A DNA stretch of 15,431 bases from an uncultured Eubacteriales bacterium. Lineage in GTDB: Bacteria > Bacillota > Clostridia > Peptostreptococcales > Anaerovoracaceae. The stretch is from the NCBI GenBank assembly GCA_902772685.1, contig CACYBO010000017.1, forward strand, positions 1 to 15,431. Direction: 5' to 3'. The notes under the pieces were generated by a model. It ran no database searches. It had not been told where the DNA came from and saw nothing but the letters and a program-made list of their open reading frames with translations. The translations under genes and the position numbers were made by a program. How positions within the stretch are numbered: position 1 is the first letter of the stretch; every line of letters begins with the position of its first letter. Positions 7,207 to 14,283 of the stretch are shown piece after piece.

Positions 7207-8207
7207 AAGAATCTTCTGCCAAGGAATGCTGTTCCAACAGCGTTATCCGATGACATATCACCGGGTGCGAAGTGGATCCCGATTCCTTTTTTATTCAGTC
7301 TCTCCGTAATAGTACTCCTGATAAATCTGCTGGAAGAAACGCCGCCGGACATATATACATCCCGTAATCCGGTCATCTCAGCGCTCTGAAGGAGCATTTT
7401 GACGATTGAATCTGACATCTTTTCGAACGCCTCTCTTATGATTTGTTCATTATTGATGCCTTCTTTGCCGGCTTCCGCAAGTTTATTTCTGATCTGTGTG
7501 TCAAATCCCGATAGATGAACGCAGCGTTCTTTTACCTTAACAGAAGTGAGTATATCTGTTCCGCTTTCAGCGGAAAGTGCCATTTCATCCAGAACCTGTC
7601 CGCAAGGGAAAGGGATTCCCATTTCAACGCCTGCTCTGTCAAGAACCTGTCCATATGAAATATCTTTGGTTCCGCCGATGATTTCTATATCATAAAACGA
7701 GTTTTCTCCATTGTAATTCTTAAAAGTTGCTGCATTTTCCGGCACATGTGTCTTGTTTCGCACAAGCAGCACCTCACAGGTACCACCGGAAAAATGACAT
7801 GCGATGAAATCCCCTTCCGGTCTTTTCTCAAGAGAAGAAACGACCGCTTCTATATGCCCCTCCTGATGTGAAAAACCGACAGCAGGAACATCCAGCGCAG
7901 AAGCGATGGAAACAGCCTGACTCATTCCGGCCGTGAAACAAGGCATATAAGAACCCCTGACTGCTCTGGGTCTGGTAGAGTATGCAACAGCACCAATAGA
8001 CCCATCAAATTTTTCTCTGAGCTGCCCCAGTATTTCCGGCAGGTTCTGCACGTGCTGAAACAGAGCCTCGGACTGTCTGATTCCGCGTTCCCCTTCTCTT
8101 ACTTTCAGAAACTGCCGGAGATCGATTACAGCAATGTTGCCGCAGACAACAGCGGCAGAGGTTTTGTAATTGCTTGTGTCCAGACCAAGGACATATTTCT
8201 GAGCCAT
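7197..8207 (-). CDS. TsaD/Kae1-like paralogue (annotated elsewhere as O-sialoglycoprotein endopeptidase)
   Basis: A 336-residue member of the ASKHA/Kae1/TsaD superfamily. Recognisable elements are the N-terminal phosphate loop LGLDTSNYKTSAAV (7-20), the metal motif SHQEGHIEA (113-121) with the HxxxH spacing of TsaD (His114, His118), FSGGTCEV (139-146), YMSGGVSSSRFI (285-296) and SSDNAVGTA (319-327), whose Asp321 would be the third metal ligand. True TsaD makes N6-threonylcarbamoyladenosine in tRNA with TsaB, TsaE and TsaC. This protein differs at key places: TSNYKT instead of TSCDET, GGT instead of GGH, and Tyr-Gly-Gln instead of the Ala-Gly-Glu segment. It is therefore more likely a separate clostridial paralogue than the cell's TsaD. 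The peptidase name is historical. The start has AAGGG upstream; it begins 1 nt after nusB and overlaps xseA by 10 nt. Confidence 0.85.
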   Translation of the reverse strand: MAQKYVLGLDTSNYKTSAAVVCGNIAVIDLRQFLKVREGERGIRQSEALFQHVQNLPEILGQLREKFDGSIGAVAYSTRPRAVRGSYMPCFTAGMSQAVSIASALDVPAVGFSHQEGHIEAVVSSLEKRPEGDFIACHFSGGTCEVLLVRNKTHVPENAATFKNYNGENSFYDIEIIGGTKDISYGQVLDRAGVEMGIPFPCGQVLDEMALSAESGTDILTSVKVKERCVHLSGFDTQIRNKLAEAGKEGINNEQIIREAFEKMSDSIVKMLLQSAEMTGLRDVYMSGGVSSSRFIRSTITERLNKKGIGIHFAPGDMSSDNAVGTAFLGRRFLWD

Positions 8208-8208
8208 T

Positions 8209-8604
8209 TTATTTTCCCTTGGTTACAGCCCCCAGCACTCCGTGAATAAATCTTGCAGAGTTTTCGGTACTGTATTTTTTCGCCATATTGATTGCTTCGT
8301 TTACTGTAACAGCTTCCGGAATATCATCGCAGTACCGGATTTCACCGCAGGCAAGACGCATAATTGCCAGATCGACTTTCGGCATTCTGCTGGTCTTCCA
8401 TTTTGAAGCGCATCTGTTTATATCCTCGTCGATTACTTCTATGTTGAGGGCGATCTGCGATAAGAGGTTCCCACCCCTGGACGCATGGTCTCCGGGCAGT
8501 CTCTCTGCAGCGAGTTTTCTTGCGTTTTCTTCATTGAGAGCTTTCGTAGCATCCATTTCATAGAGAATCTGCATCATAATTTCACGTGCTTCATTTCTGG
8601 TCAT
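8209..8604 (-). CDS. nusB: Transcription antitermination factor NusB
   Basis: NusB binds boxA RNA together with S10 (NusE) and takes part in antitermination of rRNA operons. The 131-residue all-helical protein has the family opening TRNEAREIMMQILYEMD (2-18) and the diagnostic C-terminal stretch VNEAINMAKKYSTENSARFI (101-120) followed by HGVLGAV. Between them, VDLAIMRLACGEI (77-89) fits the central helix. The start is well placed: a GGAGGGGG ribosome site (8614-8621) lies 9 nt upstream, inside the end of the Asp23-like gene. The stop is one base away from the ATG of the TsaD-like gene. Length and motifs are standard, and no lesion is visible. Confidence 0.97.
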   Translation of the reverse strand: MTRNEAREIMMQILYEMDATKALNEENARKLAAERLPGDHASRGGNLLSQIALNIEVIDEDINRCASKWKTSRMPKVDLAIMRLACGEIRYCDDIPEAVTVNEAINMAKKYSTENSARFIHGVLGAVTKGK

Positions 8605-8941
8605 CTTTTTTTACCCCCTCCACATGGATGTTCACAGCATTTAACTTCATATTTGTCATGCTGCGGATTTCTCTCTTCACATTGTCCTGTATATCCCAGG
8701 CGACCTGAGGTATTTTGCAGCCGTAAGACACGATCACATGCAGATCGATTTCAATATTGTCATTATTTCGTGTGACCTTTGCGCCTTTAGCCACAAGTTC
8801 TTTACCGCGTATACTTTTGCTTATGATGTTCGTAATGCCGCCTGCCATTTCCGCCACTCCTTCTGTTTTAAGAGTGGCATTGATCGCGCATACCGCCAGC
8901 ACGTCATCTGATACGGTCAAAACCTCTTTATCCTCTGCCAT
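8591..8941 (-). CDS. Asp23/Gls24 family protein (YqhY-like)
   Basis: A 116-residue soluble protein with the Asp23/Gls24 fold pattern: an initial beta/alpha unit (VLTVSDDVLAVCAINATLK, 7-25), the GVAEMAGG segment (28-35) and the alternating hydrophobic strand IEIDLHVIVSYGCKIPQVAW (63-82) that marks the family, followed by an amphipathic helix. Asp23 itself is a membrane-associated envelope-stress protein in Staphylococcus aureus. YqhY of Bacillus subtilis sits immediately before nusB, as here, and has been linked genetically to fatty acid synthesis, so YqhY is the better model. A GGAAGAG stretch just upstream supports the ATG at 8941. It overlaps both neighbours by 14 nt, so its translation is probably tied to the CNNM gene and to nusB. 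The molecular function is unknown. Confidence 0.9.
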   Translation of the reverse strand: MAEDKEVLTVSDDVLAVCAINATLKTEGVAEMAGGITNIISKSIRGKELVAKGAKVTRNNDNIEIDLHVIVSYGCKIPQVAWDIQDNVKREIRSMTNMKLNAVNIHVEGVKKDDQK

Positions 8942-10277
8942 TATTCTCTTCCTTATCTTCCTTTTTGTTCACCTTCATGATGACTTTTTCGATACGCCTG
9001 TCTTTGACGGAGCTGATCGTAAACACAAGATTGTCAAAGAATACTTCTTTGCCGATATCATCTTCATCCGGTATCTCTCCGAACATATCAATGATGAAGC
9101 CGCCTATCGTTTCGGAATCCTCCGACTCAAGATCGGTTCCCAGTTCTTCATTGATATCGTCCAGATACATGCTTCCTTCGATTTGGTACAGATCTTCCCC
9201 TATTTTTGTCAGTTCCTGTTCTTCTTCATCGTATTCATCATCGATATCACCCATGACTTCTTCGATAATATCCTCCATCGTTACGATTCCGCAGAAGCCG
9301 CCGTATTCATCGATCAGGATCGCAATCTGCTGTTTTGTCCTCTGCAGTTCAAAGAACAGTGAATCGATGTTTTTGGTCTCAGGTACGAAGTAAGGAGTCC
9401 TCAGTATGGATCGGATATCCACGTTGTCGAATCCAAGTTCGCGGGCCTGAATCAGATAGTCCTTTATATAGAGTATGCCTATGATATTGTCACTGTCATC
9501 TTCATATACCGGTATTCTGGAGTACTTCAGACTCATCAGTTCATCGATATACTCTTCAGGGTCATCGTTGATATCAATTGCAAAAACATCAGTACGAGGC
9601 GTCATGATCTCGTAAGCGAGAATATCATCAAAGGCGAACACGCCGGTGATCATCTTCTTGCCCTCTTCCTTCAGTTCTCCGCTCTCCTGCCCCGCTTCGA
9701 GCATTTCAACGATATCCTCCTCAGAATACTCGTTATCGTTCAGATCGGCTCTCTGTCTGAAAAGTTTCAGGAACAGGATTGCAATACCGGCGATGCATAC
9801 AGTCACAGGCTTAAGGATTACCGTCAGTACTTTGATACTGCCTGCAGTGGACATAACCACTCCCTCTGCGTGCTGCATGGCGATTCGTCTGGGGAGCATC
9901 TCACCAAGGGACATCAGGAAAATCAGTGAAACAAGCAGTACAATGATAAACGCGCAGATGATTGCCGCTGTATCAGATTCCCAAAGCCTCATGAACCAAG
10001 TATAAAGAGGCAATCCCAAAAACACCATGCATTCAATACAGTAAAGCATGTAGATGAGTACATTCATCACCCTCAGCGAGAGCTTGTAAACCGGCGGATT
10101 TTCCATGACAGGCAGCGCCGAAGCAGCCTTTCTGTTCCCGTCTTCCGCAAGTTCTCTGATTTTCATTTTGTTAGCTTCTGATATGGATTTTCTCGCAGCG
10201 GCGAACCATGCGTTTATCAGAATAAGTGCCAGACCAATAATCACGCCCCATAAGGGCACCATAGACCCATCTGACAT
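8928..10277 (-). CDS. CNNM/CorC-family membrane protein (DUF21, CBS pair, CorC_HlyC)
   Basis: A 449-residue protein of the hemolysin C/CNNM family, whose members are linked to Mg2+ and Co2+ export. Domains in order: a DUF21 membrane region with hydrophobic stretches at about 7-27, 71-96, 104-124 and 147-172; two CBS motifs, the first around EIMTPRTDVFAID (223-235) and KYSRIPVYED (251-260), the second around 295-345 with IDEYGGFCGIVTMEDIIEE (322-340); and a C-terminal CorC_HlyC domain (about 358-440), then a charged tail. The segment after helix 1 (FAAARKSISEANK) differs from the usual FAASE-type sequence, and GEMLPRR replaces the more common GE-x-x-PK. The start is supported by AAAGGAG (10287-10293) 9 nt upstream; it begins 3 nt after trhP and overlaps the Asp23-like gene by 14 nt. 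Transported ion and direction are not determinable here. Confidence 0.93.
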   Translation of the reverse strand: MSDGSMVPLWGVIIGLALILINAWFAAARKSISEANKMKIRELAEDGNRKAASALPVMENPPVYKLSLRVMNVLIYMLYCIECMVFLGLPLYTWFMRLWESDTAAIICAFIIVLLVSLIFLMSLGEMLPRRIAMQHAEGVVMSTAGSIKVLTVILKPVTVCIAGIAILFLKLFRQRADLNDNEYSEEDIVEMLEAGQESGELKEEGKKMITGVFAFDDILAYEIMTPRTDVFAIDINDDPEEYIDELMSLKYSRIPVYEDDSDNIIGILYIKDYLIQARELGFDNVDIRSILRTPYFVPETKNIDSLFFELQRTKQQIAILIDEYGGFCGIVTMEDIIEEVMGDIDDEYDEEEQELTKIGEDLYQIEGSMYLDDINEELGTDLESEDSETIGGFIIDMFGEIPDEDDIGKEVFFDNLVFTISSVKDRRIEKVIMKVNKKEDKEENNGRG

Positions 10278-10280
10278 TTG

Positions 10281-11504
10281 TTATTTCTCCTTTCTGAGCA
10301 TATACATCCCAGCCACAGGCTGAGCCATCTTTATCTTTAATATCTGTTGCGGATGAGGCGCACTCATCACAGAGTTGCCCTCTTCGTCCTTCATGCTGTC
10401 GATCGTCTGTACAAACGCATCGCCTTGCGGACCAAAGACTTCAACAACATCCCCAACATCCATTTTATTGCGCTGTTCGACAGTTGCGATTCCGGTAGTG
10501 CTGTCATAGTCTCTGACGAGACCGACAAAACTGTATTCCCTGGTATAGGAACTGCTGCGGTATTCCTGATCCTCACCGGTGGGTTTTCTGAAATAAAAAC
10601 CTGTTGTGAATTCTCTGTGGCTGGCTTTGCACATCTCAGCTGCCCAAGCGGGATCGTAGCTGTATCCCGCCGGATCTCTGTAATATTCATCCAAAGCCTT
10701 CCGGTATGCTTTAATCACATGAGCGATATAGAAAATACTCTTCATTCGCCCTTCGATTTTAAAGGAACTGATTCCTGCATCGATCAGCTGCGGCAGATAT
10801 TCCAGCATGCACAGATCTTTGCTGTTGAAGATATACGTCCCACGTTCATCCTCATCAACAGGCCAGTATTCTCCCGGCCGCTTTTCTTCTTCGAGTCTGT
10901 ACTTGTACCTGCAGGGGTGGGCACAAGCGCCTCTGTTCGCGTCCCTTCCCGTCATAAAATTGCTGAGAAGACATCTGCCGGAATATGATATGCACATAGC
11001 ACCGTGTACAAAGGCCTCCAGCTCTGTATCATCCGGAAGATTCTTTCTGATTTCGATGATTTCGTTCAGCGTAAGTTCTCTTGCGAGAACAAGGCGTTTA
11101 ACACCCTGATTCCTCCAGTAATTAGCCGTAATATAATTTGTCGTATTCGCCTGTGTGGAGAGATGAATCTCCGCATCCGGAAGTTTCTCTTTCAAAAGCT
11201 GCATGACTGCAGGATCAGAAACAATATAGGCGTCCAGCGGGATATCCTGTATCTGTTTAAGATACTCTCTCAAAGGCTCAATATCTTCATTATGGGCATA
11301 GACGTTCAGGGCCAGGTGGCAGCGCACACCGCGCTGATGCGCGTAGCTAACGGCCTCTCTTATTTCATCGACCGTCATATTCCCCGCTCCGGCTCTGAGG
11401 GAGAACATCTCTCCGCCGAAATAAACAGCATCTGCCCCATATTCTATTGCGATTTTCAGTTTTTCAAAGTCGCCGGCCGGCGCCAGCAGTTCAACTTTAT
11501 TCAT
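10281..11504 (-). CDS. trhP: U32 'peptidase' family protein, TrhP-like tRNA hydroxylation protein
   Basis: A 407-residue U32 protein. The N-terminal barrel opens with the classic ELLAPAGDFEKLKIAIEYGA pattern (5-24). The family signature runs over 162-202, EAFVHGAMC...SYSGRC...NRGACAHPCRYKY, with Cys171, Cys178, Cys194 and Cys198 as likely [4Fe-4S] ligands. A C-terminal beta-barrel domain follows (about 320-400). Although called collagenase-like peptidases, relatives in Escherichia coli (TrhP/YegQ) and Bacillus subtilis (YrrN, YrrO) are needed for prephenate-dependent hydroxylation of tRNA uridine 34. That function is inferred here and is supported by the overlapping upstream trmR-like gene, whose product would use the 5-hydroxyuridine. 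Bacillus subtilis has two such genes side by side; only one is present here. Start by ATGA overlap with trmR; an AGAGG lies rather far upstream, so coupling is likely. Confidence 0.9.
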   Translation of the reverse strand: MNKVELLAPAGDFEKLKIAIEYGADAVYFGGEMFSLRAGAGNMTVDEIREAVSYAHQRGVRCHLALNVYAHNEDIEPLREYLKQIQDIPLDAYIVSDPAVMQLLKEKLPDAEIHLSTQANTTNYITANYWRNQGVKRLVLARELTLNEIIEIRKNLPDDTELEAFVHGAMCISYSGRCLLSNFMTGRDANRGACAHPCRYKYRLEEEKRPGEYWPVDEDERGTYIFNSKDLCMLEYLPQLIDAGISSFKIEGRMKSIFYIAHVIKAYRKALDEYYRDPAGYSYDPAWAAEMCKASHREFTTGFYFRKPTGEDQEYRSSSYTREYSFVGLVRDYDSTTGIATVEQRNKMDVGDVVEVFGPQGDAFVQTIDSMKDEEGNSVMSAPHPQQILKIKMAQPVAGMYMLRKEK

Positions 11505-12169
11505 ATTCGGTTATCGTATTTCCTCTTGTCAATCAGGCTGATCGAAATGCCGTCGCCAACTGCAAGAACGGTAGTGTCGGCATAGTCAAGACTGTTTATG
11601 TAATCAATGAATCTTCTCATTTTTTTTATGGAAGTTTTGTATCTTCCCCTGGTGTCGTACTGATCTGAGGCAGTCATTCCCTTCATGAGAACATTATCGC
11701 ATATGACCATACTGCCATCATTCATCAAAGGCATCGCCAGATCCCAGAATTCCCTGTAGTGACTCTTTGCCGCATCGACGAAGAGAATATCAAACTTTTC
11801 GTTCTGATCGAGTGAGGCTATTACAGTACGGGCATCGCCGCGTTTTACCTCAATATGATCTGCAAATCCGAGATTTTCAATATTCAGCTGCGCCGCATCT
11901 GCCGTTTCATCATCGGACTCGATCGTGATGACGTCACAGCCGCAGCAATCTGTAAACACACATGACGAATAGCCCACTGCAGTACCAATTTCAAGTATGC
12001 GAGCGGGCTCTTTCAGTTTCAGTATCACTTTAAGGAGCTTCTCTGTATCCTTTAGGATAATCGGAACATGCTCTTTTTCGGCAAATTCCCTGAGCTCCTC
12101 AAGCTTTGCGTTTCCATTGACGTACAAATTGTCAATGTACGCGGATATTATGTCATTGGTAATGTTCAT
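11501..12169 (-). CDS. trmR: SAM-dependent O-methyltransferase, TrmR-like (tRNA 5-methoxyuridine)
   Basis: A 222-residue class I methyltransferase of the small-molecule O-methyltransferase family (methyltransferase family 3). Motif I is LEIGTAVGYSS (59-69). The acidic ribose-binding residue is probably Glu84, GDA is at 111-113, and the cation site is probably Asp132 (FDILFVDAAKSHY) with Asp158-Asn159. The Bacillus subtilis homologue YrrM (TrmR) methylates 5-hydroxyuridine at tRNA position 34 to 5-methoxyuridine. Assigning the same role here rests on family and on position, between mltG and a U32 protein. It starts 24 nt after the mltG stop without a recognisable Shine-Dalgarno; no earlier ATG/GTG/TTG start exists because mltG's TAG closes the same frame. 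Its TGA overlaps the next ATG (ATGA). A catechol-type substrate cannot be excluded from sequence alone. Confidence 0.85.
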   Translation of the reverse strand: MNITNDIISAYIDNLYVNGNAKLEELREFAEKEHVPIILKDTEKLLKVILKLKEPARILEIGTAVGYSSCVFTDCCGCDVITIESDDETADAAQLNIENLGFADHIEVKRGDARTVIASLDQNEKFDILFVDAAKSHYREFWDLAMPLMNDGSMVICDNVLMKGMTASDQYDTRGRYKTSIKKMRRFIDYINSLDYADTTVLAVGDGISISLIDKRKYDNRI

Positions 12170-12193
12170 ATCGGCTTTGTTGATACGCCGGAT

Positions 12194-13258
12194 CTACTGT
12201 TCCAGATCCTCCTCAGTCCAAGGATGAGCTGAAACATTCTTTTCGTGTTCTTCGTTGGTTTTAGCGTAATAAATCGTGCCGTCCGGTCCCGCGTAGAAGA
12301 ACATGTCATCTGTATCAGCATAGTTCAGCACACCGTCAATCGCAATTTCCGGAACGGAACAGATCGGACCCGGTATCAGACCCGAAACTTTTCTTGCATT
12401 GTAAGGTGAATCTGAATCCAGCTGCGATACTTTGAGGTCCACCCTGTCTTCATCGAAGATGTAGCATACAGTTACATCGCTTCCCAGGGACATATCCTTA
12501 TTCAGTCTGTTGATAAATACTCCTGCGATATGAGCCGCATCCTCTTCCGTCGCACAGCCTTCCTTTGTTACGATTGAAGCAAGGGTCAGGAATTCGTGAA
12601 TCGAATAATCGGATTGCTCTATCTGGGCTTTTCTCTCAGTTAAAACTTCATCCATCTCATCAAGAGCCATCTCAGTGATGCTCTCAACAGTCGGATCAGT
12701 TTCAGTTATGTAGTATGTGTCAGGGAACAGATATCCTTCGAGCGGGTGCATCACATCTTTGTTCAGCACTTCATCCGTCAGGAACCAGTATTTGCCGATG
12801 AGTTCTCTGACATACTCTTTATCGTCCCATTTCGCGAGGATTTCTTCGCTTGAGTATGGTGTTACTGCAGCAAGCGCATCAGCACATTGTGTCAATCTGA
12901 AACCTTCAGACAACTGGAACGATGTTTTTGATATGTAATCAAAGTCACCTTTGTTGATCGCGCCCATCATCTCCGGAAGCGTCATGGATTTATTGAATAC
13001 ATAAGTGTTCGCCTGCAGTGAATTGTACCCGCCGATTCTGGCGTTGATCTTGGCAAAGGTAGGATTCTTAACGAGACCTGCATCGTCAAGAATCTCGACG
13101 ATGGCAGAAGCTCCGCTTCCTTCAGGTATTGTTACCGTTATATCTTCCTTGTCATTTGAATCAACTGCGCCGATACCGCTTAGGTACAAAAACAGTCCTG
13201 CTGATACCCCGGCAACGAGTATCAGCAGTATGATGAATAAGACCTTTAATTTAGACAT
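12194..13258 (-). CDS. mltG: Endolytic transglycosylase MltG (YceG-like)
   Basis: MltG is a membrane-anchored lytic transglycosylase that cuts nascent peptidoglycan and is thought to end glycan-strand polymerisation. The 354-residue protein begins with one membrane segment (about residues 5-27) with a lysine at the cytoplasmic side, so the bulk faces outward. A LysM-like region follows (about 40-105), then the YceG domain. Visible signatures are LEGYLFPDTY (173-182), LASIVTKE (226-233), with the invariant Glu233 as the probable catalytic acid, FINRL (248-252), LGSDVTVCY (258-266) and the SGLIPGPI segment (292-299). The start is set by the TAATG overlap with efp and an AGGGAG site inside the efp end. 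In Bacillus subtilis the homologue YrrL also lies just before the TrmR and TrhP genes, as here. Confidence 0.95.
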   Translation of the reverse strand: MSKLKVLFIILLILVAGVSAGLFLYLSGIGAVDSNDKEDITVTIPEGSGASAIVEILDDAGLVKNPTFAKINARIGGYNSLQANTYVFNKSMTLPEMMGAINKGDFDYISKTSFQLSEGFRLTQCADALAAVTPYSSEEILAKWDDKEYVRELIGKYWFLTDEVLNKDVMHPLEGYLFPDTYYITETDPTVESITEMALDEMDEVLTERKAQIEQSDYSIHEFLTLASIVTKEGCATEEDAAHIAGVFINRLNKDMSLGSDVTVCYIFDEDRVDLKVSQLDSDSPYNARKVSGLIPGPICSVPEIAIDGVLNYADTDDMFFYAGPDGTIYYAKTNEEHEKNVSAHPWTEEDLEQ

Positions 13259-13818
13259 TATTTAGATCTCCCTAAATATTCTCCTGTTCTTGTGTCGATC
13301 TGGATTCTCTCCCCTTCTTCTATAAAGATAGGAACTTTGATGACTGCTCCGGTCTCGACTGTAGCGTCCTTCGTCACATTGGTGGCTGTGTCACCCTTGA
13401 CTCCGGGTTCCGTCTCTGTAACCAGAAGATCTACAAAATTAGGAGCTTCAACGAGAAAAGCGTTGCCTTTATAGAATTTGATGGTAGCTTCATCATTTTC
13501 TCTGAGGTACTTCATCGCTTCTTCAACCTGATCCTCCGCCAGAGGAATCTGATCATAGGTTTCAGGATCCATAAAATAATACAGTTCTCCATCTGAATAC
13601 AGGTACTGCATCGTCTTAGTCTCAATGTGAGCCTTAGGGAATTTAGCGTCAGGATTAAATGACTCTTCCTTGATAGCACCCGTGAGAATATTCTTGTGCT
13701 TGGTTCTCACAAAAGCCGCTCCCTTACCTGGCTTTACATGCTGGAAGTCAATCACTACATGTGGATCGCCATCAATTTCGAACGTAATACCTTTTCTGAA
13801 ATCTCCTGCATAAATCAT
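13258..13818 (-). CDS. efp: Translation elongation factor P
   Basis: EF-P binds between the ribosomal P and E sites and relieves stalling at consecutive prolines. The protein is 186 residues, the standard length. It has an N-terminal KOW-like domain (about 1-65), a central OB domain (about 66-128) and a C-terminal OB domain (about 129-186) ending in TRTGEYLGRSK, typical of the family. The loop HVKPGKGAAFVRTK places Lys32 at the tip, which is the residue modified with 5-aminopentanol in Bacillus subtilis and with beta-lysine in Escherichia coli. The YmfI-type or EpmA-type modification genes are not in this window. The N-terminus (MIYAGDFRKG) aligns with usual EF-P starts, supporting the ATG at 13818. 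It is the first gene behind the strong promoter at 13877-13905, and its TAA overlaps the ATG of mltG by one base. Confidence 0.98.
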   Translation of the reverse strand: MIYAGDFRKGITFEIDGDPHVVIDFQHVKPGKGAAFVRTKHKNILTGAIKEESFNPDAKFPKAHIETKTMQYLYSDGELYYFMDPETYDQIPLAEDQVEEAMKYLRENDEATIKFYKGNAFLVEAPNFVDLLVTETEPGVKGDTATNVTKDATVETGAVIKVPIFIEEGERIQIDTRTGEYLGRSK

Positions 13819-13876
13819 ATGTTTCTCGCCTTTCTTCTATAAAAATGATATAAATCTGACTGATTCACTTTCATTG

Positions 13877-13905
13877 ATTATAACAAATCCAGTGATTATT
13901 GCCAA
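13877..13905 (-). promoter_or_regulatory. Strong sigma-A type promoter for efp
   Basis: Read on the minus strand, a -35 hexamer TTGGCA (13905-13900) is followed by a 17-nt spacer and a perfect TATAAT -10 (13882-13877), preceded by TG one base upstream (extended -10). Transcription would start near 13870, giving a leader of about 50 nt before efp. The efp ribosome site is modest (AAAGG, 13833-13829, 10 nt from the ATG). The 100-nt gap (13819-13918) shows no terminator hairpin with a T-run behind ylbF, so read-through from the RNase J transcript is also possible. No riboswitch-like structure is evident. Confidence 0.85.
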
Positions 13906-13918
13906 GTCTCCCGGCTCT

Positions 13919-14281
13919 TTACATGACATCTCCGATGTCACCCATAGGGCCCATGCCGAAGTCCGCAGCATCGCCAAGAATCTTATACACATCGGACATC
14001 ATTGTGCTGAATCTCATCTGACACTGGAAGTATTCGCTTGTAAGCGGATCCTGCATCAGAACCGCGCTGAGCTGCTGCAGCTTCACAAACTCTTCCTGAT
14101 CCATTTCGTTGCCGAGCATCTGACTTGTCTGGAATTCAAACTGCTTCTTCATGAAATCCTTTATCGCTGCATCCAGATCGGGATTTGCTTCTACTTTTTT
14201 TCTCACATCATTGTACTGTTTGCACTCTTCGGATTCTTTGATTGCTGTTGCAAGCTGATGAGCCTGATCATATACATTCAT
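13919..14281 (-). CDS. YlbF/YmcA family protein (Com_YlbF)
   Basis: A 120-residue, mostly helical acidic protein. The N-terminal half contains the family-like pattern of an N-terminal helix (VYDQAHQLATAIKES), then a helix following PDLDAAIKDF and a Gln-rich segment around residues 47-75. The C-terminal tail is rich in Gly, Met and Asp. In Bacillus subtilis the relatives YlbF (RicF) and YmcA (RicA) form a complex with YaaT that adjusts RNase Y-dependent mRNA processing and affects competence, biofilm and sporulation. That role is family knowledge, not shown here. The start is firm: a perfect GGAGG (14289-14293) sits 7 nt upstream of the ATG, directly behind the RNase J stop. Being the second gene behind an RNase J fits a job in RNA turnover. 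I cannot say which of the two paralogues it matches best. Confidence 0.8.
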   Translation of the reverse strand: MNVYDQAHQLATAIKESEECKQYNDVRKKVEANPDLDAAIKDFMKKQFEFQTSQMLGNEMDQEEFVKLQQLSAVLMQDPLTSEYFQCQMRFSTMMSDVYKILGDAADFGMGPMGDIGDVM

Positions 14282-14283
14282 AA

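Noticed and set aside
8757..9362. Plus-strand open frame (201 codons) with hydrophobic stretches, opposite the Asp23-like and CNNM genes
   Set aside because: Its Phe/Ile-rich composition mirrors acidic codons of the CNNM protein on the other strand; no recognisable motifs.
10347..10988. Plus-strand open frame (213 codons) opposite trhP
   Set aside because: The opposite strand encodes the fully conserved U32 signature; this frame has no family features.
13902..13918. GCC...GGC pairing just behind ylbF as a terminator
   Set aside because: Only 3-4 bp can pair and the sequence is better explained as the efp -35 region; no T-run.
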